The notes: generated from the letters alone by a model not told the origin. A stretch of 64,000 nt of DNA from Ischnura elegans (GCF_921293095.1 NC_060258.1:3286001-3350000), one strand, 5' to 3'. Positions 9,431 through 20,968 are shown, counted from the stretch's first letter. Numbers and translations: made by a program.

Positions 9431-11354
9431 TCTCCTAAAATTAAAAAGCTAATTTTTTTTTCAAGTTTAGATAATGAAGTTTAAGATATTAGCGTATGCA
9501 AAATAATTTTTTGTATATAAAGCGTATATGCGATATAAATAATTCATGATTCTCAATATTCCTTTTGCCAGAGAGCTTCTAAGTTCCCAACAATTACCAA
9601 ATTCTTTCATGCTACAAAAATGCCCTGTTATATCAGCGAGTGAGCATAATCACTCCATTACAATAACAAAACAGTAACGACGATAACGAACATCTACAAT
9701 GATACTGATTCACAACTTAAAGGGTGTGTCAAAAACAGTTGTTAATAGTTTCAAAGTTTTTATGGTGCTTGTATTGCGCAATCGTTGACTCTGTCTTTGT
9801 GAAGACGCATCCTGGGAACATTCTGATGGTAGATTAATTCATGGCCACTTATTTCTTCTCCAGTAATGAAGATTTCTATGAGTTGAGAAGCCACGAAATT
9901 GAAATGTAACATAAATTAAATCAATAATCTCATTCGCTAGTAATCTAAAGCTTTGTTTGTGTCTCATTTAACTACTGTCATTTACTCATTGCTTTTAATG
10001 TGTACTTTAATGGTGATAGTACTTGTTGATGATGTTTGATGGTACATTACTTTTAATGGTGCAATATTGGAATATGTGATTTTAACGTTTAGGAGAAATC
10101 AATACAACGGATCATATTTTACGCTGATTTACTTAGCAATCCTAAGGTCTGAAAGAGAGACATACCATGTTTCAACCGTTTGTTAGGTTCAAGTGTTATT
10201 AAATTTGAACGTTTGCACTTTTGAGGCTAAGGTCACCAGAAAATTAAGTGAGAACAATAAGCTTATACTGTGGAAATCGCCATGGATGAGGAGGATGATT
10301 AAGTAATAAGTGCTACTTGTCAAGATGGTGCTGCATCTTCCAGTTTGCATACATTCTTTAAATCTGTCAATTATTCAGGATAAATATTTCACATTACTGA
10401 TGTTGGAATTAAGATAGTAAAAAATAAATTGTATTAAGAGATGCATATGTTTTAATAAAACTGAGACAAATAGTCTACTGGCACCACATAAACCTATTGT
10501 TTACTGGCCTCTGATGTCACGCTCAGCCAACCCGGCGTTACTTGCACGAGATTCTGAATCGAGGTGACCAAGGTGACCAATCGAAGTGGTGAGACATGCA
10601 GCTGAAGAGTTTCCCAAATGGGTTACATTGTTGCTGAGGTAAGGGTGCCTTCATGAAAATACTTGAAAAATACATCAAACAGCTTTTGAGACACCGAATA
10701 AGGTCAATGTGTAACTTTGTTAGTTTATGTAGGGTAATGATATGTGGACAGCGCTATACCTCAGAACAACTTTTAAAGCGTTTTGTCTATCATTGTAATT
10801 GTCCTGATATTCCCGTGAAAGATTCTGTGACATTTGACCCCTACGTATTCATCGGAGGTGAAAAACTAACATGAGGGATATGTTTATTGCTCCGCTGTCT
10901 CGGCCATCCTTGAAAAACTTCTTGAGTGATATGTGACTTACTTCAAATTGAAGTAAGTAGTTTTCTTGTTTATTTCTATAATGCAATTAGAATTATGGTA
11001 ATTGTCGAGGTGTAATTGTTAGACAGAACTAGAGGTATTGTCAGTGTGGGGCCCTAAACTTAAAGGAATTTTTTCTCGTACTTCAGCCCTAATCAAGCCA
11101 TACTTCGACTATCAATTGACTTTCATGACTCGGCATCGTTGTTCAATGATCGAAATTTTGACTGAGGGAAATTTGAAGAAATGATTACTTTGGACATCTT
11201 ATTATTATGGAAAAATTCCCTCGTGATTTGTAGGTTGCGCAATCGGTTGGCTTCCCGAGAATCATCTGTTCTGTCTGTCTGGACAAGCTGAGGTAAAACA
11301 GTATCTATGAGGACTACTGTGTTTTCAGAATCCCCAGTGTCTTCAGTAACGCTC
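9431..11354. other. Stretch without recognised genes
   Basis: Mostly AT-rich, with no recognised protein. At 11123-11354 a 77-codon minus-strand frame reaches the LTR junction (see findings). The slightly GC-richer block at 10500-10640 looks like single-copy host sequence, but no domain is recognisable. Confidence 0.35.
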
Positions 11355-12181
11355 TGTAATGGCCCGAAATTCGGGGGCCATTTGCAAATTATTTCGCGAA
11401 GGACAGGGCTGTTTGCGAGGCAGAGGACGATGCACAAACAGCCCTTTTTTTTCATAAAATGGGAGATCCGGGAGGAGGAGAAGGATAGGCAATGACCGAA
11501 ATACTGGCAAATAAGAATAAACGCCATTAATGGAACGCTCACGGGTTCTAACTTTTGGAAGGGGGGGGGTTTAGTTTAAAAGATATGTTTTCGCGGAATA
11601 CCCCCCCATCTGGGCTTTTTTGAACGTCTCTACGTCATTCGAGAGACACTATATAAAGGTAAACCGGGAGATACCTGAGGTCTTCTACTTCGAGTCTTCG
11701 ACTAGTAATGGGTGAAGTTTTAATCGCGAAGGGCGTGATCGTGCACGTCGTGATTACCTTAAACTCTTGTCTCGCGCCTGCTTGGCTCGTCAATACCCGC
11801 TTCCCGGGCTCTTTTGCTTTCGTTTTCGCTCTCTGCATACCTTGCTTTTAGGCCCTCTCTTGTGGGTCATTTTCGCCATCATCTTCATTACTTGCGAAAT
11901 TTAGACTTCATAATCCCTTCCCCCTCCGGGAACTTGGGAAATTCCTCGCGCACTATCCATCGCTAGGCCAGTATTTGCCAGTCCATCGCTCGTAGCTCTC
12001 CTTCTCCTGCCTCCAGCCTCCCAGGGTGGTTCGTGCCGTGCCGAAACAAAAGGTAGAGTTCCTTTTTCTTTTATTAAAATGCTATCCATGTGCTATCATT
12101 GATACCCGACGCCAAGGACAAGAGCCCACGTTAAAATAGTTCGGATTCGAGTCCCGGCTTATCCGGGGCCGGGTCGCGACA
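11355..12181 (+). repeat. 5' LTR
   Basis: Starts TGTAATGGCC and ends GGTCGCGACA; aligns end to end with 19940-20796. It contains TATAAA at 11652-11657. Compared with the 3' LTR it lacks the 14-bp tandem duplication in the TCTTCTACTTCG block and the AATAAA hexamer (here AACAAAA). Confidence 0.93.
11652..11657 (+). promoter_or_regulatory. LTR TATA box
   Basis: TATAAA inside CACTATATAAAGGTAAACC, kept identical in the 3' LTR at 20233-20238. Position near the middle of the LTR fits the U3/R boundary. Confidence 0.65.
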
Positions 12182-12182
12182 A

Positions 12183-12200
12183 TGGTGGCTTGCGGAGGGA
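12183..12200 (+). promoter_or_regulatory. Candidate primer-binding site
   Basis: TGGTGGCTTGCGG begins one base after the LTR terminus. A TGG directly after the LTR is the usual start of a tRNA primer-binding site. I could not match the remainder to a specific tRNA 3' end. Confidence 0.4.
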
Positions 12201-12951
12201 TTTTCTTCTTGAAACGCTCATAAGGGGTGGGATAATTCTGTTTGTGGGGAAGAATCAAGTTAATTTACTATTTTATTTGCCTCCGACTTGCTTGCCAGTG
12301 ATTAACTTTTTGCCTTTTGCTCGGTCAATAAATTTTCAAATAACTACCGCTACCGTGGGTTTCTTCTTTTAAAAGAAAGGGATCGCGAATAACAAGACAT
12401 TTCGTGGGAGTGTCTCACAGTTTTTCTTTTAAACCGGTGTTAAGTTTTACTCCGTAATTTTTTTTTATCACGGGGAAAGTAACGTAACTTTCGCAGAATT
12501 TATCTGTGTGTGGTTTTTACTTCTTCAATCCCCCTTTTCTCTAGTATATTTGCGGGAATATTCTGCGTGAGCTTACGCTTTGTAACGTTCCCACCTTAAG
12601 GACCTCTCCCACGAGGGAAGTAGGCCCACGAGCAGCCTAGGTACTGTAAGACCCCAATTTTCGGACCCATTACAGATGTCGGGATCGTGATATGTGTGTG
12701 GATTGTGTTTTAATGACTCTATCTTTTTGTAAAGCTTAGAAGTGTTTCCCCTTTTTTCCCATTTCCTCTTTTTCCGATCGCGTGCTGGCCGTGTAAGTGT
12801 TACATATGCTAGATTTCTTTTGTTTTGATAGTTCCGTGTTGAATATTTTTTCTTATGTTAGTGGTTTCATTGATTTCTTAACGGTATACTAGCCGGAATA
12901 GAATTTTATATGTCAGTTCAGTTATTTAAAGTACTTTAAACTCAACCGAAA

Positions 12952-13974
12952 ATGCCGGAAACAACCGCGGCTGCCCCCCCAAACGTAACGGGTTTATTGT
13001 ACGCGTTAGACACCTACGAGGGTGAGGGTAATATAGAAGATTTTCTGTTATGAATTGAAACCGCGGCCACTTTGGGCCAATGGGAGGACGCGCATAGAGA
13101 AATGGTATTGAAACTCCGCGTAAAAGGGAAAGCGCGGCAATTCGCGAATACTTTTGCACTTGAGGGAGGTTTAGATTGGGCTAAATGGAGACGGGCGATG
13201 ACGGACAGCTTTTCCGAGCGCGAAACACCAGCAATTAAATTACGCCGGTTACTTGATTGCAAGCAAGGGCCGCGCGAATCAGTTCGAGATTTTGCGGAAA
13301 GGGTTCAGGCTCTCGGCGAATCCCCTCAGGACGCCGCGACCGATCCACAAGAACGTAAGTGGAAGGATTAAGCGAGGGACGAAATGGTTTTGATACAATT
13401 TTTGCAAGGGTTACGGGAAGGAATTAGACGTTTTGTCATGATTCGGGAGCCCGCGACTCTCGTGGAGGCGGTACGATTAGCCAAGATGGAGGAGACGAAC
13501 GATGAACAAAATAGGCTTGGACTATGTTTAGTCACCGGCCATGCTCCTTCCGAGCAAGCCCCGGAAAATCCGTGGAGACAAACATTGGCGCCTTCAGCGC
13601 AACCTCCGATGTGTTTTTCGTGCGGACAGTTGGGACACATTTCACGTGATTGTGGACGAAAAGCAGTGCGTTGTTTTCGCTGTAATACTAATGGACATAC
13701 GGTTCGAGATTGCCGAGAAACTCTTGCCCCGCGGCGAACACCCCCCACCCACGAAACCCACATACCACCCCAGCGACGAGGGACCGGACAAAATTGGGAA
13801 ACCAGGAACACCTCTCCACCACCCCTCCCGCGCGAAAGACGACCTCAACCCCCTCCGGCCAGGGATGCGATGAACCGACGTCGAGGCCAGGCGCCAGGTG
13901 GACCTCAACCTTCCCCAAACGGCAGTCCCTCCGGGCATTTTCCCCACCGCGCGGAGAGGAATTCCCAATGGTGA
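12952..13974 (+). pseudogene. gag: Errantivirus gag with two internal stops
   Basis: One reading frame from ATG 12952 to the stop at 13972-13974, about 340 codons, interrupted by TGA at 13051-13053 and TAA at 13369-13371. The middle part has the Trp-containing capsid pattern of retrotransposon gag (…WAKWRRAM…SFSE…), and the C-terminal part carries two zinc knuckles, CFSCGQLGHISRDC and CFRCNTNGHTVRDC, followed by a Pro/Arg-rich tail. The last ~265 bp overlap pol, which lies in the -1 frame, consistent with ribosomal frameshifting. Gag forms the particle and packages RNA. This copy cannot make full-length protein without stop readthrough. Confidence 0.85.
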
Positions 13975-16637
13975 AAGCTAAGCGGGGGAAAATAACACAA
14001 AACTGTGGGTCACCAATGGGAGTGGGTTACGCAGTTACGGTTCGGATTAATGAGACTCGTAAAACTCTTCTTGTGGACACGGGCGCCACATTATCCATCA
14101 TTACCGAAGCAATTGCCCACCCCTACCGACCCCTTATGCCTCCTACGACACAACTTTGTGGCGTAACTGGACATCCTCTCGCCCTCCTGGGCTCCGTCAC
14201 TCTTCCGGTGCGTATAGTTAACGCAATTTTTGTGCATGATTTTCAAGTCGTAGGACCGGACTTTAAGTTATCCACAGACGGTATAATTGGACTCGATCTC
14301 CTTAAAAACATTGGGGCGAGCCTGGACTTAAAAACCGAGACATTGCAAGTGGGTAGCCAGGTCCTCCGCCTGAAATCAGTGAGATTTAATGCAGGGACCG
14401 GTGTGTGCACGCGAGTGAAGGGTAAACGAAAGACAAAGCCTAGGAGGAGAAGACGCAGAAAGGTGACGATGAAGGAAGAGACAAAGGAATCGCCGGAGGC
14501 TTCACCTCCGACGGAAGAGACAAGACGTGTCGAACCGCGTAAAGACATTAGTGGACTAGTAAAAGTGAAAGAAAGACTTACTCTCTCACCGCGGAGCGAA
14601 ACTCTTGTCGAAGGTAGTGTGTTCGGACTCGAAGGGCATGCGCCCGGAGAAATGTTGATGGAACCCGCGCAAATTTTCAATCACGGAATTATGGTGGGAA
14701 GAGGGATCGTAATGTGTGATGAAAACCAGCGAATCCCAGTAAAATTAATTAACGTTTCTCGGGAAAAAATTGAACTCTCCGCTAATACCATCGTAGGAGC
14801 GATCACGCCCAATTTCGTTATAAAGCCTCAGTCACTCGTAGGTAACGGGAATAAGGGAAAGCGCCTCCCGATAGAATTAGAAAATAGCTGTGCTGCTTTG
14901 CCGGAGGACGAAGGAAAGCAGTTACGACGCGTTTTGCTCGAATATGCCGATGTATTTCATTCGGAAGACGTTCCGTTAGGAAAAACGGCGCGAGTTAAAC
15001 ACGCTATTAATACCGGTGATCATCCCCCGATATTTTGACCCCCGTATCGAGTCCCTCAGACTCAGAGAGAAACGGTCAGAGAACATGTCGCAGAAATGCT
15101 AGCGCAGGGGATTATTCGCGACTCCACGTCACCATGGAGCGCGCCGGTAGTACTGGTCGCGAAGAAATCAGAAAGCGGAGAAGAAAAACTCCGTTTTTGC
15201 ACTGATTTTAGGGCCCTTAATAAAATTACGCGGAGGGATGAGTATCCTTTGCCTAATATACAGGAGACCCTCGACCATTTAGGAGGTGCCAAGTATTTTT
15301 CCACTCTTGATATGGATAGTGGGTATTGGCAGATCGAAGTAGAGCCACGGGACATTGAAAAAACCGCTTTCTCTACACCCGATGGACATTATGAATATCA
15401 GAGAATGCCTTTCGGTCTTGCAAATAGCCCTAGTACATTTCAGCGCCTAATGGATGCGGTGTTATCGGGATTAAAGGGTAATGAATGCCTTGTATATCTA
15501 GACGATATAATTGTTTTCGGGCGTAATGTTAACGAGCACCTCGCTCATTTGAGTGACGTCTTCGGACGATTAAGGGATTCGGGGTTGACGTTAAAACCGG
15601 CCAAATGCACGATTTTGCAGCGCTCGGTGAAATATTTGGGTCATATTATTTCATCCGAGGGAGTAGAGCCCGATCCGAGTAAGATTGTAGCATTTAAAAA
15701 TTTTCCCCCACCGCTTAATTTGAAAACCCTCAGAGGATTTTTGGGGTTGGTGGGATATGATCGCCGATTCATTCCAAATTTCGCACAAATAGCCAAACCT
15801 CTCACGGAATTAACGAGAAAAGGAGTAAAATTTGATTGGGCGCCGGAGGTTAATATTGCTTTCGAGACGCTTAGGAATATTTTATGTCAGGAGCCGGTTT
15901 TGCGGTATCCGGAATTTACAAAACATTTTGTCTTGCACACAGATGCATCCGGAGAGGCTTTAGGCGCGGTATTGGCACAGAAAGATGCCACCGGCGAATA
16001 CGTGGTCGCGTACGCTAGCCGACAAATGAATAGAGCGGAGCGAAATTATAGCGCCACTGAAAGGGAATGTCTCGCCGTAGTATGGGCTATTAAGTATTTT
16101 AGGTGCTATCTGTATGGAAGAGCGTTTACCGTGGTCACGGATCACCGCCCACTTAAATGGTTATTTTCATTAAAAGACGCTTCATCGCGCCTTACGCGAT
16201 GGTCGTTACTCCTAAGCGAGTACGATTTCGAGATACAGCACCGGCCCGGAAAAACACACCAAAACGCAGACGCTTTGTCTCGAAACCCTGTGGGAGCCAT
16301 TCAGCCCCCGTTCGAACTCGTATGGGATCGTCAATTAATTAGGGCCGAACAAGCGAATGATCAGAGGTGTAAAAGAGAGAGTGAATGAGAGAGAGAGAGA
16401 GAGTAATTTTTTGTGGAGAATGAGTTCCTATACAGAAAGAACCTTCGGGGGGAAGGTCAATTAGTAGCTCCTGCGAGCATGAAGGATAGAATTTTGAGAG
16501 CCTATCATGACTCACCATGGGCAGGACATATGGGGATTAAGCGTACACTCGGTACGATTCTTACAGAACTCGGTACGTGTACGAAAGTTTACAGAGAGGT
16601 ACGTGTATCTTACAGAACTAAAAGTTTCTTTTCCTGA
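13710..16637 (+). pseudogene. pol: Errantivirus pol, truncated in integrase
   Basis: One frame, -1 relative to gag. Aspartic protease: LLVDTGATLSII near 14070-14100. Reverse transcriptase: FCTDFRALNKIT, MPFGLANSPSTFQ and the catalytic YLDD near 15490-15505. RNase H: HTDASGEALGAVL, YSATERECLAVVW and TDHRPLKWL. Then part of the integrase H2C2 zinc-binding region (AYHDSPWAGHMGIKRTL near 16510). Stops at 15036-15038 (between protease and RT) and 16386-16388 (beside a GA-repeat) break it, and the frame ends at 16635-16637. The second half of the zinc region and the whole DDE core are missing, so the copy could not integrate by itself. Confidence 0.9.
16377..16404 (+). repeat. (GA)n microsatellite within pol
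   Basis: A short GA run, interrupted by GTGAAT, lying exactly where the RNase H-integrase linker should be and containing the second in-frame stop of pol. Probably a replication-slippage expansion after the copy lost function. Confidence 0.7.
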
Positions 16638-16997
16638 TCAACCGCAGAGATAAACCTATGCCTTTCTCTCTCCGGTGTCACAGTCGAATCAAATTTCTCT
16701 TCTCAGGGGGCATAACGAAAAAACTAAATCAACTAAGGCAGCAATTACAGATTCATATTTAGTGATTAAAGGCAGAAGAGGATTAATTCAAATCACGCTG
16801 ATAGTTAGGTGTATTTGCTCTCCCACACGTAAATTTAAAATATATTTATCTGCAATGCAATGTCCTCTTATCAATTTAAATATAATGCTTCGAGTATATT
16901 GGTTTCGTAACGCTCAGGTAAACTCTGCTTTGAAATTCCTTTTTTTGTTGCATTCATTTATGGGTACGATTAGAATATAGAAATTAATGACAAAATA
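16638..16997 (+). other. AT-rich spacer replacing the integrase core
   Basis: About 360 bp of AT-rich, stop-filled sequence between the truncated integrase and env. Its composition resembles host DNA rather than the rest of the provirus. The integrase core of roughly a kilobase expected here is absent. I see no coding signal. Confidence 0.55.
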
Positions 16998-19082
16998 ATG
17001 GCAATGTTTTTTGAAAACATGTTTCAGCCAACACCAAGGATGACTACCTGGTGGATGGTGGTCCTGGCCGTTTGCGCGGTGACCAGCGCAAAACAGGAGG
17101 AGACGGAATATGTAGGGAAGGGCGTAGCCTTTTTGGAGGAAGGAAAATTCCTCCTGGGAGGTGAAACCTGGGTATTGGGATTTAGTATCGACATCGACCA
17201 CTACATTGACGTGACAAGCCTTCTCATGACGGAGGTGCAGACGTTATTAGCGTAGGGTAAGGGGACCACACCGACTGACGTTAGAAACCAAACCCTTTTG
17301 ACAACCGATTTCAAATCCATTGTCCAGGATATCCTCAAAACGGAGGGTAGTCGATTAGAAACGGCCGTAAATAAGCTGTTAATTAAACTTTGGAAATTTG
17401 AGGATTCGTCGAAAAGACAAAGGAGAGACCTTATTAACATTGGCGGCGATATTATGAAATTTTTATTCGGGACCGCGACAGAGGCAGATTTCACAAAATT
17501 AATAAAAGAAGATGGCACTATCCATTCCGCAATCAATAAAAACATTCACGTGATTAAGCTACAGGCGTCACTTATAAATTCCACGTACACCATGGCCAAG
17601 AAAAATAAAGCAATCGTCGAGAAAATCGCGAGTGTGACAGAACGACTCGCAAAGGAAGTTAACCTTATTAACATTGATTTGGGCGAAGATTTGCGAGTTA
17701 TGGCTCACCGCATGGCGAGTACGTTCGCGATTTCGTCTTGCTTCCGTCAATTAGAAGCAGTACTGACTGAAATCAGGGAAGACCTCATCCTCCTTGAACA
17801 CGCCTGGGAGAGCACAATTCATAATCAGCTTAGCCCTTATTTTATTAACCCCGCTGACCTATTAAGCTCTTTAAAACAAATCCAGCCACACCTTGCGACT
17901 GGAACGAAATTCCCCTTCCCCCTCACTCCTTCAGAGATTTACAAATATTACGCGTTGGCACACGTATCTTACGCCATCATAGGAGGGAAAATCAGAATTA
18001 TGGCGGAGATCCCGATGCAATCAGGGAACCAATTATTTCGGCTTTTCAAAGTAGTGCCACTCCCCGTCAGATTGCCAAAATTAAACGCATCAATTGAAAT
18101 AGTCCCGGAGGCACCTTATCTAGCCGTTTCAGAAAATAGGTTAAGACACATGCTGCTGTATGATGGAGACCTGTATGCATGTACTTATGGCCCCTTGACC
18201 ATATGCCCCCCTAGGCAACAAGTGACAGAGTATCCATACTCATCTTGCCTGTATGGAATTTACACGGGAGAGGACAAACCCCTTGACTGTGACACCCGGA
18301 TTATCACCCACCCCAGTCCCCGCTTCTTCCGAAGCAAAGGCACCAACCGCTGGGTCTTCAGCGTGCCGCACCGCAGCCGCCCCTTGCAGCGATGCCCCGC
18401 GGGAAAGGAGTCGCTCAACGTGACCGAGACCTTTCTCGCCGGGACGGGCGTCGTGGACCTAAACGAAGGTTGCTCGGCCTACAGCGAGGGGCAGGTGCTA
18501 ACAGCATATCAGCACCGCAGCCAACGCGTCTCGCCAAGAGCAGAGGAGGTCGCTATGCCGGACATCCACCGGATTTTGCCGGAAAGACTTCGCGACTACA
18601 TCAGCACCCCCACCATCGAACGTCAGCAACGGCTCGCATACATCATCGCGGCAGCGGCAGCAGCGCCCGGCGGAGGAGCGGACATCCCGACGGCGCAGGT
18701 GGAGAGGATGCTGTCGGAGGCTGAGGACCTGGAGGAGACAACGGGGATAGGCGGCACCGCATCATTTCTCCCTTACATTGGAGGGGCACTGCTACTACTA
18801 GTCATCCTACTCATGGTAGGCGGCCTGATCATCCGCCGATGGAGGAGGAGGGCGACGAAGCCGGCACCAGTGCCAGCGGCGCGAGAAGAAACGGAATGGC
18901 TGCAACTCCATTCCGCGCCTACCCCAAGGCTCATCCCAGCGGCGACTGAGGAGACGGTGTGGCGACACACGCGCGCACCGCCCACCGCCCCCCCGACCCC
19001 AGCGGAAGAAGAAGAGACGAAAACGCCCCCGGATCCAGAGAGCCCCCTTCTTCAGCGGGGAAGAATACCCCGACCCCTATAG
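16998..19082 (+). pseudogene. env: Errantivirus env, baculovirus-F-like, one internal stop
   Basis: One frame with a single break, TAG at 17253-17255. The likelier start is ATG 17040 (MTTWW), directly after a splice-acceptor-like GTTTCAG at 17021-17027, which fits a spliced subgenomic env RNA; ATG 16998 is in the same frame. Visible parts in order: a hydrophobic signal peptide (VVLAVCAVTSA), a furin-type site RQRR at 17415-17426, the following hydrophobic segment expected to be the fusion peptide, a long helical region, Cys-containing ectodomain, a transmembrane helix at about 18765-18836 followed by RRWRRR, and a Pro/Glu/Thr-rich cytoplasmic tail. This architecture is that of the F-type fusion proteins of insect errantiviruses and baculoviruses. 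With its stop, this copy is presumed inactive. Confidence 0.88.
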
Positions 19083-19294
19083 ACTAAACTCATTTTTTTT
19101 TATTTTTTTTTGTTTTCTCGTCGTTCGTTTTTATTTTTTTTTGGTATGATCAGTGTCACAAACTTTTCACGGGATATGGACTAATGTGTGGTTATATATA
19201 TAAACATTCTTTTTTTTTCCTACTTTCCAAATTGACTAATGTGTTTGGTACTCATTCCTCTTTTTTTTCTCATCTCCATTTATAGTCTAATAAT

Positions 19295-19597
19295 ATGCCA
19301 GTCCCCCAAGCGACGAATCAGGGGTGGAGGTCAGCAGAGCGATGGGGGGAGTTCTGGGTGGAAGTAGATGGGATCCCCTGGGCTGCTGACCCCTACCAAT
19401 GGAGGGAGGACCTGGTGTACGCGGCCCGCCCGTTGGAGAGCCGGGAGTGGGGCAACGGCGACGGCCCCACCTTTTGGTTACGGTTCCAAACGCGGGAGGA
19501 GACGGAGGCGGTGCTCCTTTTTGGGCGGATACCCGTGGCAGGGGCACCCAACCTGGAGGTGCGCCTGTGCCACCCCCTCCATGTGCGGGGATTATGA
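19295..19597 (+). CDS. Possible accessory ORF of the provirus
   Basis: 100 codons, ATG 19295 to TGA 19595-19597, between env and the 3' LTR. The peptide is Trp-rich (seven Trp, including WRSAERWGEFWVEVDG), uninterrupted, and has the same GC-rich composition as env. Directly upstream is a long T/C tract ending CATTTATAG at 19284-19285, a good splice acceptor, so a spliced message could deliver it. Errantiviruses normally have only gag, pol and env; I recognise no family for this peptide. The other two plus frames and one minus frame are also open in this GC-rich stretch, which weakens the case. Confidence 0.4.
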   Translation: MPVPQATNQGWRSAERWGEFWVEVDGIPWAADPYQWREDLVYAARPLESREWGNGDGPTFWLRFQTREETEAVLLFGRIPVAGAPNLEVRLCHPLHVRGL

Positions 19598-19924
19598 ACA
19601 TTATAGTGCGGAGTGATAAAACGAACATTTTATTTTTTTTTCTAATTCCTGTATTAAATGTAGATAACTTCACGGACAGCCATGTGTGATTTTCTTTCTT
19701 GGCATGATTACTTCTTCTTTTGCTGTCCTTTTTACGGGAACCGATTGGTTCCCGCCTTTCTATTTGTGTGTATTTTTCTTTCTTCTTTCTCTGTGTTTGT
19801 ACTGTCTAAAAAGAGGAATGAGTGTTAATAAAGTGAAGAAAGAGGAAACCTACCTAAGAACTAAAACGGCATTTACAGGCACATAAAAATGCGAGTAGCC
19901 TCGTCGGAGGCTGCTCGATTTCGC
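19598..19924 (+). other. AT/T-rich 3' internal region of the provirus
   Basis: Contains no coding signal. T-rich tracts alternate with short GA-rich stretches; the last bases before the LTR form the polypurine tract. Confidence 0.5.
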
Positions 19925-19936
19925 GAAAGGAGGGAG
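19925..19936 (+). promoter_or_regulatory. Polypurine tract
   Basis: GAAAGGAGGGAG lies three bases before the 3' LTR start, the usual site of plus-strand DNA priming in LTR elements. Confidence 0.75.
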
Positions 19937-19939
19937 TAT

Positions 19940-20796
19940 TGTAATGGCCCGAAATTCGGGGGCCATTTGCAAATTATTTCGCGGAGGACAGGGCTGTTTG
20001 CGAGGCAGAGGACGATGCCCAAACAGCCCTGTTTTTCATAAAATGGGAGATCCGGGAGGAGGAGAAGGAAAGGCAATGACCGAAAAACTGGCAAATAAGA
20101 ATAAACACCATTAATGGAACGCTCACGGGTCTAACTTTTCGAAGGGGGGGGGTCTAGTTTAAAAGATATGTTTTCGCGGAATACCCCCCACCTGGGCTTT
20201 TTGAACGTCACTACGTCATTCGAGAGACACTATATAAAGGTAAACCGGGAGATACTTGAGGTCTTCTACTTCGGGTCTTCTACTTCGAGTCTTCGACTAT
20301 TTCGGGGTGAAGTTTTGATCGCGAAAGGCGTGATTGTGCACGCCTTGATTATCGTAAACTCTTGTCTCGCGCCTGCTTGGCTCGTCGATACCCGCTTCCC
20401 GGGATCTGGTATTTTTGCTTTCGTTTTCACTCCTTTCATACCTTGCTTTAAGGCCCTCTCTTGTGGGCCATTTTCGCCATCAGCTTCCGTTACTTGCGAA
20501 ATTTAGACTTCATAATCCCTTCCCCCTCCGGGAACTTGGGAAATTCCTCGCGCCCTACCCATCGCTAGACCAGTATTTGCCAGTCTATCGCCTGTCGCCA
20601 CAGCGTGCTGCCGCCTTCTCCTGCCTCCAGCCTCCCAGGGTGATTCGTGCCGTCGCCGGAAATAAAGGTAGAGTTCCTTTTTCTTTTATTAAAATGCAAT
20701 CCATGTACTATCATTGATACCCGACGCCAAGGGCAAGAGCCCACGTTAAAATAGTTCGGATTCGAGTCCCGGCTTATCCGGGGCCGGGTCGCGACA
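19940..20796 (+). repeat. 3' LTR
   Basis: Begins TGTAATGGCC and ends GGTCGCGACA. It is about 30 bp longer than the 5' copy, partly through a tandem duplication of TCTTCTACTTCG near 20266-20290. TATAAA lies at 20233-20238 and AATAAA, absent from the 5' LTR, at 20661-20666. Confidence 0.93.
20661..20666 (+). terminator. Candidate polyadenylation signal in 3' LTR
   Basis: AATAAA, downstream of the TATA box by about 430 bp. The matching site in the 5' LTR has mutated to a non-consensus hexamer. Confidence 0.45.
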
Positions 20797-20968
20797 GAAG
20801 ATGTGTAACTAAAGTTATAATACTGAGTAAAATATTTCTCTAACTAAACTCTTAAACATCATTGCACGACATTTAATCATATTTTCTTTGTTGTAATATA
20901 TGTTTTATTCAGAGAGCAGTTTAATTGGGGTTACTTTTTTTATTATTTTATAATTACCATCTCAAAGT

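Larger units (their letters stand above)
11355..20796 (+). mobile_element. Errantivirus-like LTR provirus (gypsy group)
   Basis: A 9.4 kb element bounded by two direct LTRs (TGTAAT…GCGACA) with gag, pol and env between them in the standard order, all on the plus strand. Base composition is clearly more GC/CpG-rich than the flanks. Gag carries two CCHC knuckles, pol has protease, RT and RNase H in gypsy order, and env is of the baculovirus-F type that defines insect errantiviruses. It is defective: two stops in gag, two in pol before a truncated integrase, and one in env. No matching target-site duplication is visible (CGCTC left, GAAGA right). The LTRs differ at many positions, so the insertion is not recent. 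Confidence 0.93.

Noticed and set aside
13368-13968. Open frames antisense to gag
   Set aside because: They mirror the GC-rich gag coding sequence and have no recognisable product.
19287-19673. Minus-strand Pro/Gly-rich frame over the accessory ORF
   Set aside because: Low-complexity product, opposite to provirus transcription, and explained by GC-rich codons on the plus strand.
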